Shown: one piece after another, positions 1-10,685 of the stretch
How the letters are laid out: each line of letters starts with the position of its first letter
How positions within the stretch are numbered: the stretch's first letter is position 1
Source: Symsagittifera roscoffensis
Taxonomy: Eukaryota > Xenacoelomorpha > Acoela > Convolutidae
Reading direction: 5' to 3'
DNA: 64,000 nt
NCBI RefSeq assembly: GCF_963678635.1
Contig: NW_026971599.1
Span: forward strand, 1 to 64,000
The notes under the pieces: generated by a model
Databases searched by the model: none
The model's input: only the letters and a program-made list of their open reading frames with translations
Told to the model about the DNA's origin: nothing
Program-made: the position numbers and the translations under genes

Positions 1-497
1 GCTCAAGTTTGTAACAAAATAGCCAACCAGCTTTTTGAAAGAGTGTTGATTTATTGGAGACAATCAAAATATCTCCAAATTTTTTTTTCTTTGGAAGTCA
101 AACATTTATGATAACAGTTTCTCAAAAACTTTAATATGAAAGTTAAGGTTGCGCCGAACACACCATAATTGATTTGCTTTTTGAATATAGGAAAAATAAC
201 AGGATTTTATTAATCAACTGCAATTTAGATACCAGAAATGAAGATAAAGTGTCTTTTTTAAGGGGACGAAATTTGAAACCTTTTTTTATCGTTTTTTTGA
301 GCTCAAATTTGTAACAAAATAGCCAACCAGCATTTTGAAATAGTGTTGATTGGTTGGAGAAAATCAAAATATCTCCAAAAAATTTTTTTCTTCGGAAATC
401 AAACAATTATGGTAACAGTTTCTCAAAAACTTTAATATGAAAGGTAAGATTGCGCCGAACCAACCGATATTGGTTTGTTTTGTTTATAGAAAAAATA
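1..497. repeat. Tandem repeat, about 300 bp period, cut by window edge
   Basis: Two direct copies are visible. The first begins at or before base 1 (start gctcaagtttgtaacaaaat) and the second begins near 300 (gctcaaatttgtaacaaaat). They stay alignable through a shared word, actttaatatgaaag, near 130 and 430, and on to about 490. Divergence is roughly one difference in ten bases. The array probably continues left of the window. No coding potential is supported; the short reading frames here have no recognisable domain. Confidence 0.8.
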
Positions 498-2837
498 ATG
501 CCGTTAATTTGTTCAACTTTGTTCCCAAAAGCGTTAATAAATCCAGATGCCCCACCTTTCTACGCTGTTTGAAATAGTTTCTGCCTGTGTTTCCTCCATG
601 ACTCTTCCTCCTCCTTTCGTTTTTTTTTGCTTTCCACTGATGATCTATCACATCGCAATGCAACGCACTGAGCACTATCTAGTGCCCATAAATTGATGTC
701 TATTGAACCTGTCAACCATGTCTCAGCGAACCCAAAAAAGTTGTTTTTATGCTGTGTGTGTAGTCTCTTTGTTTTGTTACTGGTTTTTCACAAAACTTTA
801 CATTGGACTTGGGTTTAGCTTGATCTCACCGCAGCACAACAGTATTTTGCTTGAAAACATAAGTAAGGTTCGTAATATCAGTAAATTTTATAGTAAAATG
901 CGCTGGAGGGTCACTAAAGTCATGATGAAAATGCACTTGAGCTTCATCCAGTTAGACCTAGTGGGACAACATTTGCTTTCTATGGAAACTTCGTCTAACT
1001 ATCAAAATTAATTCTTTCCTGAAAAGTGTTGAAATTATCAAAATTGTTACACATAAGCACAAACAGATAACTAAGTAGTTAATTGACATCACAATCACGA
1101 AACTTAAAAAACCAGGCTTTTTATCCAAAAAACCAAGCTTTTTACCCAAAAACCCCTTAGTTTTGACGATAATAGTTTTGTATAGAAAAGTGTGGGAGCG
1201 TTAAGAGTCAGGGCGGTTTTTTGAAAACACTGCCTAGACGTTGAAAGGACTTCTGAAAGTCCAGACATTGTGGACCTAATTAACTGAACTGTTTAAGTTA
1301 CTGTTGAAACATTTTGTTTCAAAACACTTCGGGTGGCATAGATTATTTGAGTATTTCTTTACTCATAAGAAAACTCTAAAGCATTGCTACAGAAATGGGA
1401 CGCCATGCTCATCAATTAGTCGCATTTCTCATAATAGAGGGTTCTCCAGTTCTCATTATTGTATTTAATTTAAACACCTGGTATCCATATTTAGAGCCCC
1501 ATGTACAATTGATGAATTCGTTACAAAGATTCTCCTATAATCCTTATATGATCATTGTATCGTTATATAGAACCAATTCTTTACAGCCTCTTCGTTATTC
1601 GAAATGGATGGTATTTTGTTTTTAGTTGATCGTATGTAGGTTTTTGTTTAATTTTTTCGATCATTTCTTCATATTGTGTTGAATTCATACCTTGTTAGAA
1701 ACGCACTCTTTTAGGTTGACCTGCCATATTGTATTATCACGCATTTTAGTTCCAAAAATTTTTAGTTTTTTTGTTCTTCTCTGCAACTACCCACGTAAGG
1801 GTAGACTGTCTTGTCGTTTGTCATAGGTACGGTTCTAATTCGAGCTGTTACACTAAAACCCTCAACTAAAAATTTAGCAGGCTTTTTGCAGGAGCATTTT
1901 GACTGCTTGGCCCCTTACTCGTGCACAGATTGTTTGCTGATGTCAATAGTTTTCCTTTAGTCCTCCTTTTAGACCTACATTTCTGCATAAGTTTTAAAAA
2001 GAGCATTTGTTTTTGCGTTTGTCAATTTTCTCAAAAATTAAGTTATGGCTACATTTATTTTTGAGTAGAAATGATGATGTTATTCAGTCAACGGCAAATC
2101 ATTCTTTCAAATTCAGCAGAAATAAAACATAAAATTGCTGTAATTTTGTTTCTGACAATTTTTAGATGTCTGGATAAATTGAATCGAGAATTGATCAAAA
2201 CAAAACTTCATAATTGAAGAAACGATTGTTATTTTGTTGTTTTCATCTGGCTTGTTTGGTCTACAATCGATCTGTAAAAAAAGAATTCTGGAAATCATCG
2301 ATTAGGTTTTCACTATCAGGGGAATCATTTTAGAGCTGAAATCAACCTGGAGGAGATCATTTATTTTTCTACACTGGAAGAACAATTTTTATTTTGTTGT
2401 TTCTGATCTGGAATAATTGATCTGAAATTCACCACGAATAACAATAATCAGATAATTGATTTCAATATCGGAAAATTACTGCTAAATTATTTAAAAAAAC
2501 TGGAACAGATCAGAAAACACATTTTCTCAATTGGATGTTTATTTGTTGTTTCTTTGTTTTTATTCAGAGTTATCGAACAGTATTTTATCGAACATCGCTA
2601 AAACTCCCTAACGCTTTCAAAAATCTGCATCATGATAAATTTATTTCAGATAAATTACATCATCTTTCAAATTAAAGTTTCTTTTCTATTTTTAAAAGTG
2701 CTGGGACTCAAGACGGTCATCATGCTAAATTATCCGAGGCTCACTTTCTCTCCCCTTTTTCATTTTGTTTGTTTTTGCCCTGAATGTTAAGATACAGAAA
2801 AGGTGTGATTAGAAGAAACAAAAAAAAACTCGCTTTT
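498..2837. other. Non-coding AT-rich stretch
   Basis: I find no frame, splice pattern or RNA gene here that I can support. Open frames are under about 100 codons and have no recognisable motif. A short direct repeat of the word accaggctttttatccaaa lies near 1110-1150. Confidence 0.5.
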
Positions 2838-3013
2838 TCTAGAGACTACTCAAATTTCTTCACATGACCACAGTACAAACATTTCTCTAATTTGAATGAA
2901 AGCAATCAGCCTGATCAGCCTATAAATAAGCACATAAACCTGCATGATTGCTTTCATTTAAATTAGAAATGTTTGTTCTGTGGTCATGTGAAAAAATTTG
3001 AGTAGTCTCTAGA
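2838..3013. repeat. Fold-back inverted repeat, about 70 bp arms
   Basis: The left arm 2838-2908 begins tctagagactactcaaattt and the right arm 2945-3013 is its reverse complement with about seven differences. The arms are separated by a 36-base spacer. They would form a long hairpin in single-stranded DNA or RNA. The structure resembles a small fold-back or MITE-type element, but no coding sequence or clear target-site duplication is visible. Confidence 0.8.
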
Positions 3014-3070
3014 AGAGGGCAATTATTTATTGTTTATTTATAGATGTTATCTTCGCATAAGTATCTATAA

Positions 3071-3426
3071 CTAAAAATGCAAGGAAATTATGCAAGAAAA
3101 TAGACAACTTAACTGATCGAAACTCGTTTCCAGATTGAGTGGCCTTAAGTTTGAAATGGCTGGTGAGTCCATTGACTCTTCTGCCACTAGCACTCCAGTG
3201 TCAAACAAATCTCCCTCAAATCCTCCAGTCGATCTTAAAGGATGCGATTCATCCAAACATGTTCTTCCAGCGTGACAAAGAGGATGCCGTCTGTTGACAT
3301 CCGAAATTGATACACCGTCCGTAATTCAATTTCTAACTCCATTTGGAACAGACTGCAATGCGTACCAGGCGTACCAGCAATGCCTCCCAGTGACTTTCTT
3401 CCTTTTCCGCAAACTAAACAACGCAA
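3071..3426 (-). pseudogene. Possible coding remnant, unrecognised
   Basis: Two overlapping minus-strand frames (3235-3426 and 3071-3256) read like a coding stretch broken by one frameshift near 3240. The upstream part has a CLVCGKG motif followed by GTHC, which could be a Cys/His metal-binding knuckle. The downstream part is acidic and serine-rich. I do not recognise the family. It lies just outside the BEL/Pao 3' LTR, so it may be host sequence interrupted by that insertion or part of another element. Chance open frames remain possible. Confidence 0.2.
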
Positions 3427-3526
3427 ACCATTTTTCCCAGTTCTTTCACCTCCTACAAATTGATTAACTGGGCTATCGAAGCTGTTCTGAAATCAAAAAC
3501 ACTCACAGGCCTTGTGGGCGAAAATA

Positions 3527-3934
3527 TGCTCGCTAAATCTCCGTAAGTTTATAAAAACTATGAAGTCGAATGCTTGAATTATTAAGAGCATTTATCGGCA
3601 AAAACTCTCGGAAAATCAATAATTCATCATATTTTCGGTCAAAACGGTACAAATTGTCGCAAGCTACCCACAAAAACCGGAAATAATGTCCTTGAGACAA
3701 ATTGCCCTTTTTTGCGGTCAGCCTTAATCAAAGCTGAAACAAATTAGAACCAAAAAACAGTTAAAATAGGATACAACCCCCTTTTGTGGTATATTATTAC
3801 ATGGCAGGTGGGGGACTCGAACCTACGTCAACTGTCATGCCTGTATATTTGGCATTACCCTAGCTTAGGCCACTCGGCCACATGTGCTTGTTTTTATATT
3901 GATTTACACTCTGTTTTATATTTGCGTTGCAACA
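3527..3934 (-). repeat. BEL/Pao 3' LTR
   Basis: On the minus strand this LTR starts TGTTGCAACG and ends GAGCA, giving TG...CA termini. It matches 10337-10685 except for about 65 extra bases near 3590-3660. It contains the tRNA-like block described separately. The reading frame for the DUF5641-like tail of Pol runs into it. Confidence 0.85.
3752..3885 (-). promoter_or_regulatory. tRNA-like block with Pol III A and B boxes (3' LTR)
   Basis: On the element's sense strand TGGCCGAGTGG (about 3870-3880) fits the tRNA A box of class II tRNAs, and GGTTCGAGTCC (3823-3813) is a perfect B box. A short complementary pair, ATGCC and GGCAT, lies between them like an anticodon stem, with a 9-base loop. A T6 run at 3757-3752 would end Pol III transcription. 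The acceptor stem does not pair, and the T stem has two mismatches, so this is a tRNA relic or tRNA-derived promoter, not a working tRNA. Confidence 0.6.
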
Positions 3935-3946
3935 TCCTCCCCTCTG
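3935..3946 (-). other. BEL/Pao polypurine tract
   Basis: The sense-strand sequence CAGAGGGGAGGA lies directly before the 3' LTR start (TGTTGC). This is the expected position and composition for the plus-strand primer. Confidence 0.7.
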
Positions 3947-4428
3947 CAGAAGGGAGAACCGGAGCAAGCCTAACGGTCGGCCGAGTGACTTCACGGGTGC
4001 GGTCTTTACAAGGGCGGATCGGGCGCAACCGTCCTGTCTGTAGTTTAGCTTGACGATTCTGGCGAGATAGTAGTACCCACGCGGACTATCGGGCTCAATC
4101 ACCCACACAAGATCGCTTGTCTTAAGAGTGAAGTCAGAATGAGTGTGCCACTTGACACGCTTGTTCAGCGAGGGACATCTTCTCGAAGCCAAGGAGACCG
4201 AATAACGTACCTTTTCTTGTGGTCGAAGTGCTTCTCCGATGGAATGCTTGTGGCATGTTGTCCAGGCAAAAAGTGGTTTGGGGTTAACGCTTCCAACTCA
4301 CGTGAATCAGTACTAACAGGAGTGATTGGCCTCGAATTCAAAGCCTGCTCAGCTAGGCAGAGTGTTGTTGCTGACTTCTCTTCGTTGACTCGCCTACTGT
4401 CTAGTATATCGTACAGCACGAGCTTCAC
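3935..4428 (-). pseudogene. pol: BEL/Pao Pol: integrase end and DUF5641 tail
   Basis: Two frames cover the end of the BEL/Pao polyprotein. The first (4165-4428) holds the typical tail of the integrase core with ALNSRPITPVS and LEALTPNHFL. The second (reading from 4192 down into the LTR) holds the DUF5641-type domain with a tryptophan-rich start, LKTSDLVWVIEPDSPRGYY and an arginine/valine-rich end. The frame change between them near 4180 is a break. In the family this C-terminal module follows the integrase and is thought to assist DNA binding. Each segment matches the family pattern well, but the protein cannot be made as one chain. Confidence 0.85.
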
Positions 4429-4601
4429 GCTTCGGACGAAGCGCTCCCAGGAGCCACCATGATAGAGTGCGCCTGGTGGGTTAAATTTCCAAGTAACAGC
4501 TTAGTGTACAAAGATGGTCGGAGCCAAGCCATTCCAGCTCTTGATGCAGGCAATTAATACCTTTTACGCACCAACGAAGTTCGTGCCGTTATCCGACCAG
4601 A

Positions 4602-4841
4602 TCATGTTAGATGTACCACGACGCGCAATGAACCGTTAAATGCCCATGACACAAAAACTAGTGTCCAGAGAGGTACAATCTCAAGGTGTACAGCCATGAT
4701 GGTGAGGCAAGTTACAAAAACTCCCCATCCTTTTTCAGTGCTCCTGCTAACCGGAACGTAGAGCGGTCCAAAGTAATACACACCCGTATGATTAAAGGGT
4801 GGTTGCTTATATCCGGGACGTTCGACAGGTAAATCGGACAT
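4602..4841 (-). pseudogene. pol: BEL/Pao Pol: integrase catalytic core fragment
   Basis: The fragment begins with the family motif for the start of the core, PPFNHTGVYYFGP, followed by RSTEKGWGVFVTCLT and AVHLEIVP. In the family the motif reads GVDYFGP and that aspartate is the first catalytic residue of the DDE triad. Here residue 22 (codon at 4778-4776) is tyrosine, so the core is inactive even apart from the frame breaks. A frameshift follows after about 70 residues, and the region down to 4428, where the remaining acidic residues should lie, is not open in one frame. Confidence 0.85.
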
Positions 4842-4883
4842 AATTGGCTGGATGGTACTTGCTTTCCGTTTACGGCATGTTGC

Positions 4884-5303
4884 CTATTGATTTTCGATAG
4901 ACCGAACTAGTCGACGCAACCCTATTGCATTTTTCATATTTAAAACGGAGCGCATGTAATCTAAACCTTGATGAAAATGCTTATGGTGGAGGCTGAGGGC
5001 CAACAAACGAACTAGGATTTGTCGGGCGTCGAGTATTGTTGGCTGCTTAATGTCAAACTCGGTATTCACTAAGCGCACAATCCGTCTGGTGGAACGAATG
5101 AAACCAACGGGAGCGGTAAAGGGCGAGTATGTGACAATTTTAATATTATTTTTGAAAGGATTGCTAGCAGTGACTGTTTTTAACTCAACGGGGAAGGATT
5201 CCATCTGAGAAAGATGAATCAGTTTGCTTTCTGCAATATCAAGTTCAGTGGGGTCGGCAATTCGTGAATCCTTTTTGCGAAAATGCTTGGGTGAAGGCAG
5301 CAT
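4884..5303 (-). pseudogene. pol: BEL/Pao Pol: region before integrase, zinc-binding H2C2
   Basis: This covers the linker after RNase H and the start of the integrase zinc-binding domain, with HHKHFHQGLDYMRSVLN and a following RRLVRSIENQ. The cysteine pair of the zinc site falls after the stop at 4884 and must be read in another frame. An overlapping frame at 5219-5425 carries sequence typical of the stretch after RNase H (FNWEKFSSFTRYKRVVAFIL), so there is another frameshift near 5300. Confidence 0.75.
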
Positions 5304-5452
5304 CCTAATATAAAAGCGACCACTCTTTTATATCTCGTAAAGGAACTGAACTTTTCCCAATTGAATCCGTGTTCGGGATGTTTGATGGACGTGACATCGG
5401 TGACGAAGGAAGATGATGCCTCCAAGCAATTATCAACATCACAAAAGGGACC

Positions 5453-5953
5453 CTACAAACGATTTTTGTTGATCATACGTTCGTCGGGTATAAACGGCCA
5501 ATCAGCAGTCCTGAGAATGCTCGGACCAATAACGCAGCTGCTATTCTTGAGGGCTTCCGAAGAAATCCTCCACGTACCGGTATCAGCGGGGTTATCGCCG
5601 CTCAAAACATCGTGCCACTCATCAATAGTGGTCGATTCGAGGATTTCGCCGACACGGTTAGCGACGAATACAGGTAATTTTTCATTGGAGTTTAGCCACT
5701 GCAACACTGTAGTACTATCTGTCCACATGTAGACATGATTATTGCTGATAGTACTGGCTGTCATTTCATCATCTTTAAGTCGTGTGGCGAGCAGAGCAGC
5801 TTGAAGCTCTAACTTCGGTAAAAATAGGGCTTTCATGGGCGCAACGCGAGCATTAACAAAGATAAAGGATATTTGAGTTTTGTGCGAACTCGAGAGTCGC
5901 GCACGCAAAAACCCAACCGCACAGAAAACGTCCTGCGAGCTATCACCGACCAT
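5453..5953 (-). pseudogene. pol: BEL/Pao Pol: RNase H region
   Basis: The frame contains the BEL/Pao RNase H signature: PMKALFLPKLELQAALLATRL, then MWTDSTTVLQWLNS with its catalytic aspartate, then FVANRVGEI and GDNPADTGTWRIS. RNase H removes the RNA strand after first-strand synthesis. The segment is uninterrupted for 166 residues, the best preserved part of this pol, but it is cut off from the RT and integrase by stops on both sides. Confidence 0.9.
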
Positions 5954-6402
5954 GTGAGCTCAATTTGATCCACAAGCTCTGTGAATTAACAACTGGTTAT
6001 AGTCAATTGCCCTAAGAAAGGGAGATTGGAGTGCCACTGGAGAATTTTATCTCTTATGTCTTTGGTCACTCATTTTCCAACTATCTTTAAGCAAAAGAGG
6101 GGCCCTAACTGTGTATGGAGCTACTAACCCAACAGGCAACAGGGTCAAACACAGACGAGACTAAACTGAAGACGGCTCGTTGAGTTATTGCCCTATCGAG
6201 AGGACAATCCACGCCTCTGGTAACAACCAATGTGTCTTTCACATGGTCCCATTAAGACCTGAGGCGTGTGATGATTGTTCGGCACCGTTACATATTTCCT
6301 TGATGGGTGAAGACGCGGTTTTGCAACCCTCGGGGTTCATTTTTGAAGTGATTTCATCAGTTTACTGACAAATTTAGTCAAATCAAATCCTCCTAATTTT
6401 AG

Positions 6403-7157
6403 TTACGAAGCCAAACCGCGTCTAATTTTAATTGCATTGGTAACGTTCTCGAACGAATCCGAGTAATCGTCCATGTAAAAACTTTCCTTTACAATTGATG
6501 CGGCCTCAGGGTATGTGGAAATTTTATCAGTTGCGAAATTGGCGCACGTGCGCCGAATATATGGCGAGTGTACTGATGAACTACCACATCGGAGGTGGTA
6601 TCCTCCCGCCACAAAAAGTGGAGTGAAATTTGATCGCGGGCGAGGACTCCTACCTCGATGAACATACCCTCTATATCCGCGGAGACAGCGTACTTGTGTT
6701 GATAGAATCGCAAAAGTACAGAAATTATATTTTGGAGTAGGTCCAGACCTACCAATATGGACTTATTTAAGGATGTGCCGTGAAATTTAGAAGCCCCATT
6801 CAGGACAAGGCGCAACTTAATCGGCTTTTTCGGATTTACGACGGGATGGTGCGGAAGATACCACTCGTGATCGGAAGGCTTACGTGGATTATGCGGTTCG
6901 ACGGTAACGACATAGCCGTGCGTAGTCTTCGTTGAATAGCTGATAACCATTATCAGTATAATTGACAATTTGAGAAACATGTTGGGGATGAACTGGGGGA
7001 GTATTGAAATACACAGTCCCACCTTTAGTATACGAGGCGGCGATGTTACACGGTGGGACAACAGTTGTAACATTAGAAGAAATGCTTCCAGCATTGCAAC
7101 ACTGAACGGGCTTGACAATTGGAGTTGTAGCTGCCAATCGCCATAAGTTTGCATCAC
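6403..7157 (-). pseudogene. pol: BEL/Pao Pol: reverse transcriptase, frameshifted
   Basis: The first part (6489-7157) carries EWYLPHHPVVNPKKPIKLRL, LNGASKFHGTSLN and VSADIEGMFIEVGV, where the aspartate is the first catalytic residue, then HIFGARAP. The second part in another frame (6403-6612) carries RRTCANFATD and SFYMDDYSDS with the catalytic MDD pair. A frameshift between about 6570 and 6540 separates the two catalytic motifs. A second shift near 6920 separates the RT from its upstream region, where an alternative frame (6889-7221) continues the polyprotein. The family assignment is firm; function is lost. Confidence 0.93.
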
Positions 7158-7382
7158 TAATAATCGTTCGTGTTGGGTGACACAAAGTGAACATTATCTT
7201 GCGTATGGACTGGCGCTGCATGGCAATGAGGTACCGAAAGCAAAACCGGCGGTGGGTTTACTCCAGAAGATGAGAAGTCACCGCCAGCAAACGCAGGTGA
7301 GAAAGAAACAAAACCAGTAACGGGTTGTGCTGGTAAAGTTGGGACAGGTAACGCTTCCGGTTGCCCGTTGGCAAAACCACAA

Positions 7383-8413
7383 TTAGTTTGAACTTATGGT
7401 CGGTAAAGGAACATCAGACGTTGGTGGTAACACGTGTGCACCAGACACGTGTGCACTAGAATGCATATTGTTAATTGAGACTGAAGCAGATGGATCAGAA
7501 GCTTGCAATGGCAAAAGGCTTGCACTGCCAAATTGAGGCGTAGCTCGATGTCCGTGACTATGGATTCCATCGTCACTCAATGCTGTGTACCCATGGTTAT
7601 GACCGATACTGGTGTGAATTGCATGAACGAGGTTGGCGGAAATTGTCGTTTTTGACGAAATTGGTACAGTAGTGAAGGCCAGCAAACCTGGCGCACTAGC
7701 AACGTCAGGAGGTGCTTGTGAACTAAATGAGTCTACCCAATCATTAGTGCGATCGGTTGCTGCTTTTAAAATAGTTTGAATTACTCCCGCCAAGTTACTT
7801 TCCACTAGCTTCTCGCTAACCTCAGATGAACTGTCCTCAATTTCAAACGCTTTCATTTCCATTTCAATTGGTTGCTTTTTATGACTTTCAGCCAAATGCT
7901 CTAGTTCTAGCTGACTTTTTTTTCCATTTTATGACGGTTCTCTTGCTCTTTAAGTCATATAGATACTTGATACTGCCTTTCCAGCTCCTCGTGGCGTCGT
8001 TTTACTAAAGTTAACTCATGCCGTATCTCACTTGATGACATAGTGCGAACAGTCGAGTGGAAGCAGATTTGTCGCACTTATGTGAGTCAAGTTTTTTACT
8101 ATGCTTAGATTTATTAGAGACCTTAGAACTGGTTTCAGATACTCCTGCTTCTGAAGTTCTTGATTTGTGCTATCGTGAGGATGTCTCAGACCTTATTTTT
8201 TTGTAAAGATCCTTCGCTTCCTGTAATGCCGGGTGCTGGGAATGACGAATATTCAAGGCTCATCTTGTAACTCTGAGCTTCATGCATTACTTTAGCGTTC
8301 ATTTCGAATACTTTCTTAAGCCAAAGGTCTTGCTGAGGAATATATTTTTTAGGGTTATGCGTTTTTCCCGCTAACCTAATTAAGTGCTCGTTTACGTCAA
8401 CAGCTTTCTCCAA
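7383..8413 (-). pseudogene. gag: BEL/Pao Gag-like region, broken
   Basis: Two frames precede the RT. The upstream one (8186-8413) is helical and charged, with QQDLWLKKVFEMNAKV. The downstream one (7383-7895) starts with an acidic stretch and continues proline/serine/histidine-rich. By position this is the Gag end of the polyprotein. I see no zinc knuckle and no aspartic protease between it and the RT near 7220. That part of the element seems deleted or decayed beyond recognition. The assignment rests on position more than on motifs. Confidence 0.45.
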
Positions 8414-8623
8414 CGCAACTTTACATTTGTAAACAGCATTATCAATTTCTGCGAGCGACTATTGTTCTCAATGTACTCAAGTAATAATGAGTGACCTTTG
8501 AGCAGCTCATTTTATGAATTTAGACGGGATTCAAATTACTTATTTTGTAATTTTTCGTCCATGTTTTTCACAAAATGACAAAATTTTACGGATGCCCACA
8601 AAATTGAAAACAAATAAAAACAT

Positions 8624-8737
8624 GAGATGCTGTTTTGGTACATAGTTAAATTTGCATTAATATAACAACATTAAGAAAATGAGATGCTGTTTTGGTACAT
8701 AATCAAATTTGCATTATTATATCAACAAATACCTGTT
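8624..8737. repeat. 57 bp tandem repeat, two units
   Basis: Units at 8624-8680 and 8681-8737 both start gagatgctgttttggtacat and continue with few differences. They lie in the leader of the BEL/Pao element. Confidence 0.8.
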
Positions 8738-9142
8738 GAAACTAAAATTTCCTCCATACCTCGGTTCCGTTCCGTCTACAGTATACGATCGCACGAAAAT
8801 CTGTACTTTACCTTAATAACAAATTGAAAGCTGCTCACAACTCAGCTTGTGGTTATTCTTGCTGCGGTGCCTACTTATAGAGTTATTAATGGCGTCGTAA
8901 CAAAATACAAGGTCGTTGCGGTGAGACAAGTAGTGATGAAAGTAGTACTGTATCGTTTTCTGAGAGTCCCTAGCGTTAAAGTTCAAACTTAAACATGGCT
9001 TTGTAAGGCAAGTATCTTTGACGCGCTTCTGGGACGGAGCGGTAAATTTTGGGAGCGCGTGATTCAAGGAACTAGCTCCTACAATGAATATCATACATTT
9101 AAGGGACCTCTGCGACGGCTACGTTACGCTTAAGTACCAATG

Positions 9143-9440
9143 GGGTTGGACAAATAAGTAGGTTGGTTGAACTCCAACAACACACACGGAGTAAACCTGA
9201 GGATGAAAGAATTCAACTTAACTCACTTAATATCACCGTACCTGACCAACTAACATTACTTTCACGCAACGAAGTCAATACTCGGACGGCCAGAAACGGC
9301 TTTGATTTATTTAACCGGCTTTCAGTTTCACCAAAGGTGGGTGGGGGTCTGGCAAATTGGTTAAGTTTCAACAACACACGCGGAAGAAACCTGAGGATGA
9401 AAAAACTCAACTTAATTTGCCTGGTATTCCGCTACCATAC
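9143..9440. repeat. Direct repeat, about 197 bp spacing
   Basis: A block with the words caacaacacac, aacctgaggatga and actcaacttaa occurs near 9172-9225 and again near 9370-9420. The material between is not obviously repeated, so this may be an incomplete tandem duplication in the element leader. Confidence 0.6.
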
Positions 9441-10313
9441 CACTTAACACAAGGTTGGAATCGTCTTACAGCACAGTTTCGCAGAATTCTGGGAATGTTT
9501 TGAGGAATTTTTGGCAGTTTTTTTTTTTACTTTTTTTGCAAAATTTCTCGGTAAATTTTGATCAGCGGGTTCGAGCCATAAACCAATTCCAAAACTAGTC
9601 CAGTACCTCTTGTCTATCTTCCGATTTCACGGATTAATATTCCGTTCACGCATATCCAGAAATTTTTGGTATCGAGAATAAATGTCAAGTAAGTTGTCTA
9701 AGTACCGATTGTAAGATACTTCAGTTCAACGGAACTGTCCAAATTGAGTATTGAGAAAAATTACCGGGTGCTAGCTTGCAAAAAAATTCTAGCATATACA
9801 ACTTGGTGCATAAATTTATATCACAAGGTGGAGTTTTTGAAGTTTTGGAAACTTACAGTTTTTAAAAGGAGATTGGGGACACCAGGAAAAATCCAAAAAC
9901 TTCGGATGTCGAGAAGAACACAGCTGCACTTGGACCAAAAGTCAACAATCAGGACACCTGAACAGGCCTCTCTATTGCCAGTCTGCTCTTTCGTCTGTGT
10001 GCTCTGTTTTCTGTCTGCTCTGTCGTCTGTCGGCTCTTTTGGCCAATCAATTGGTTCAAGTTGGTGTACGTAGGTCGGTCTACGTCTAAGTTTCTTCGGC
10101 AAGTATCGTAGATGGCTTCTTTGTTAACCATAAACGCACAACCGAAATGTTCCAAAGTAGTATGCGTCCTGGAAATTTAGTTATAGGGTTCCACAACAGC
10201 AGATGCCATCCGAGGTGCTTAGACTACTTTCCTTAATCTACTGATAAGCTTGAACTGATAAGCATGCGATAAACTGCAAACTCCAGCTTAGACTACTTTC
10301 CGTAATCCAGCTG

Positions 10314-10331
10314 GTCCCATGTGGGGCGCCA
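10314..10331 (-). promoter_or_regulatory. BEL/Pao primer-binding site, tRNA-Lys-like
   Basis: The sense-strand sequence TGGCGCCCCACATGGGAC lies five bases after the 5' LTR. From memory it matches the complement of the 3' end of animal tRNA-Lys(CUU) at about 15 of 18 positions. It therefore marks the primer site for minus-strand DNA synthesis. Confidence 0.65.
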
Positions 10332-10336
10332 AAATA

Positions 10337-10685
10337 TGCTCGCTAAATCTCCGTAAGTTGATAAAAACTATGAAGTCAAATGCTTGAATTATTAAGAGCA
10401 TTAATCAAGGCAAGCTACCCACAAGAACCGGTAATAATGTCCTTGAGACAAATTGCCCTTTTTGGTGGTCAGCCTTAATCAAGGCTGAAACGAATTAGAA
10501 CCAAAAAACAGTTAAAATAGGATATAACCCCCTTTTGTAGTATATTATTACATGGCAGGCGGGGGACTCCAACCTACGTCAACTGTTATGCCTGTATAGT
10601 TGGCATCACTGTAGCTTAGGCCACTCGGCCAACTGTGCTTGTTTTTATATGCATTTATACTCTGTTCTATATTTGCGTTGCAACA
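10337..10685 (-). repeat. BEL/Pao 5' LTR
   Basis: The partner of the 3' LTR, ending five bases before the primer-binding site. The copies differ by scattered substitutions plus the deletion of about 65 bp, so the insertion is not recent. On the sense strand a tRNA-like block is followed by a T6 run at 10508-10503. Confidence 0.85.
10503..10636 (-). promoter_or_regulatory. tRNA-like block with A and B boxes (5' LTR)
   Basis: The same block as in the 3' LTR. The A box word is kept and the B box has one change (GGTTGGAGTCC, 10574-10564). The ATGCC/GGCAT pair and the downstream T6 run are kept. Its presence in both LTRs shows that it belongs to the element. Confidence 0.55.

Larger units (their letters stand above)
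8414..10313 (-). other. BEL/Pao 5' leader with internal repeats
   Basis: About 1.9 kb between the primer-binding site and the first Gag-like frame. No gene is supported. Two direct repeats lie inside it (8624-8737 and 9143-9440), and a CTGTCTGCTC/GTCGTCTGT-rich run sits at about 9975-10040. Confidence 0.5.
3527..10685 (-). mobile_element. Decayed BEL/Pao LTR retrotransposon
   Basis: A minus-strand LTR element of about 7.2 kb. The LTRs at 10337-10685 (5') and 3527-3934 (3') share most of their sequence; the 5' copy lacks about 65 bp. A primer-binding site follows the 5' LTR and a purine tract precedes the 3' LTR. Pol order is reverse transcriptase, RNase H, integrase zinc domain, integrase core, integrase C-terminal domain, which is diagnostic for BEL/Pao together with the WYLPHHPV and SFYMDDY motifs. 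Reading frames are broken in many places, a protease segment is not found, and the first integrase catalytic residue is replaced, so this copy cannot move by itself. No target-site duplication is evident. Confidence 0.92.

Noticed and set aside
3800..3885. Functional tRNA-Ser or tRNA-Leu gene
   Set aside because: The A and B boxes are present, but the acceptor stem does not pair and the T stem has mismatches, so it cannot be a normal tRNA.
3784..4053. Plus-strand 89-codon frame across the BEL/Pao LTR
   Set aside because: It lies antisense to the tRNA-like block and the DUF5641 frame, which explain the sequence better.
5361..5732. Plus-strand 123-codon frame
   Set aside because: Antisense shadow of the BEL/Pao RNase H frame.
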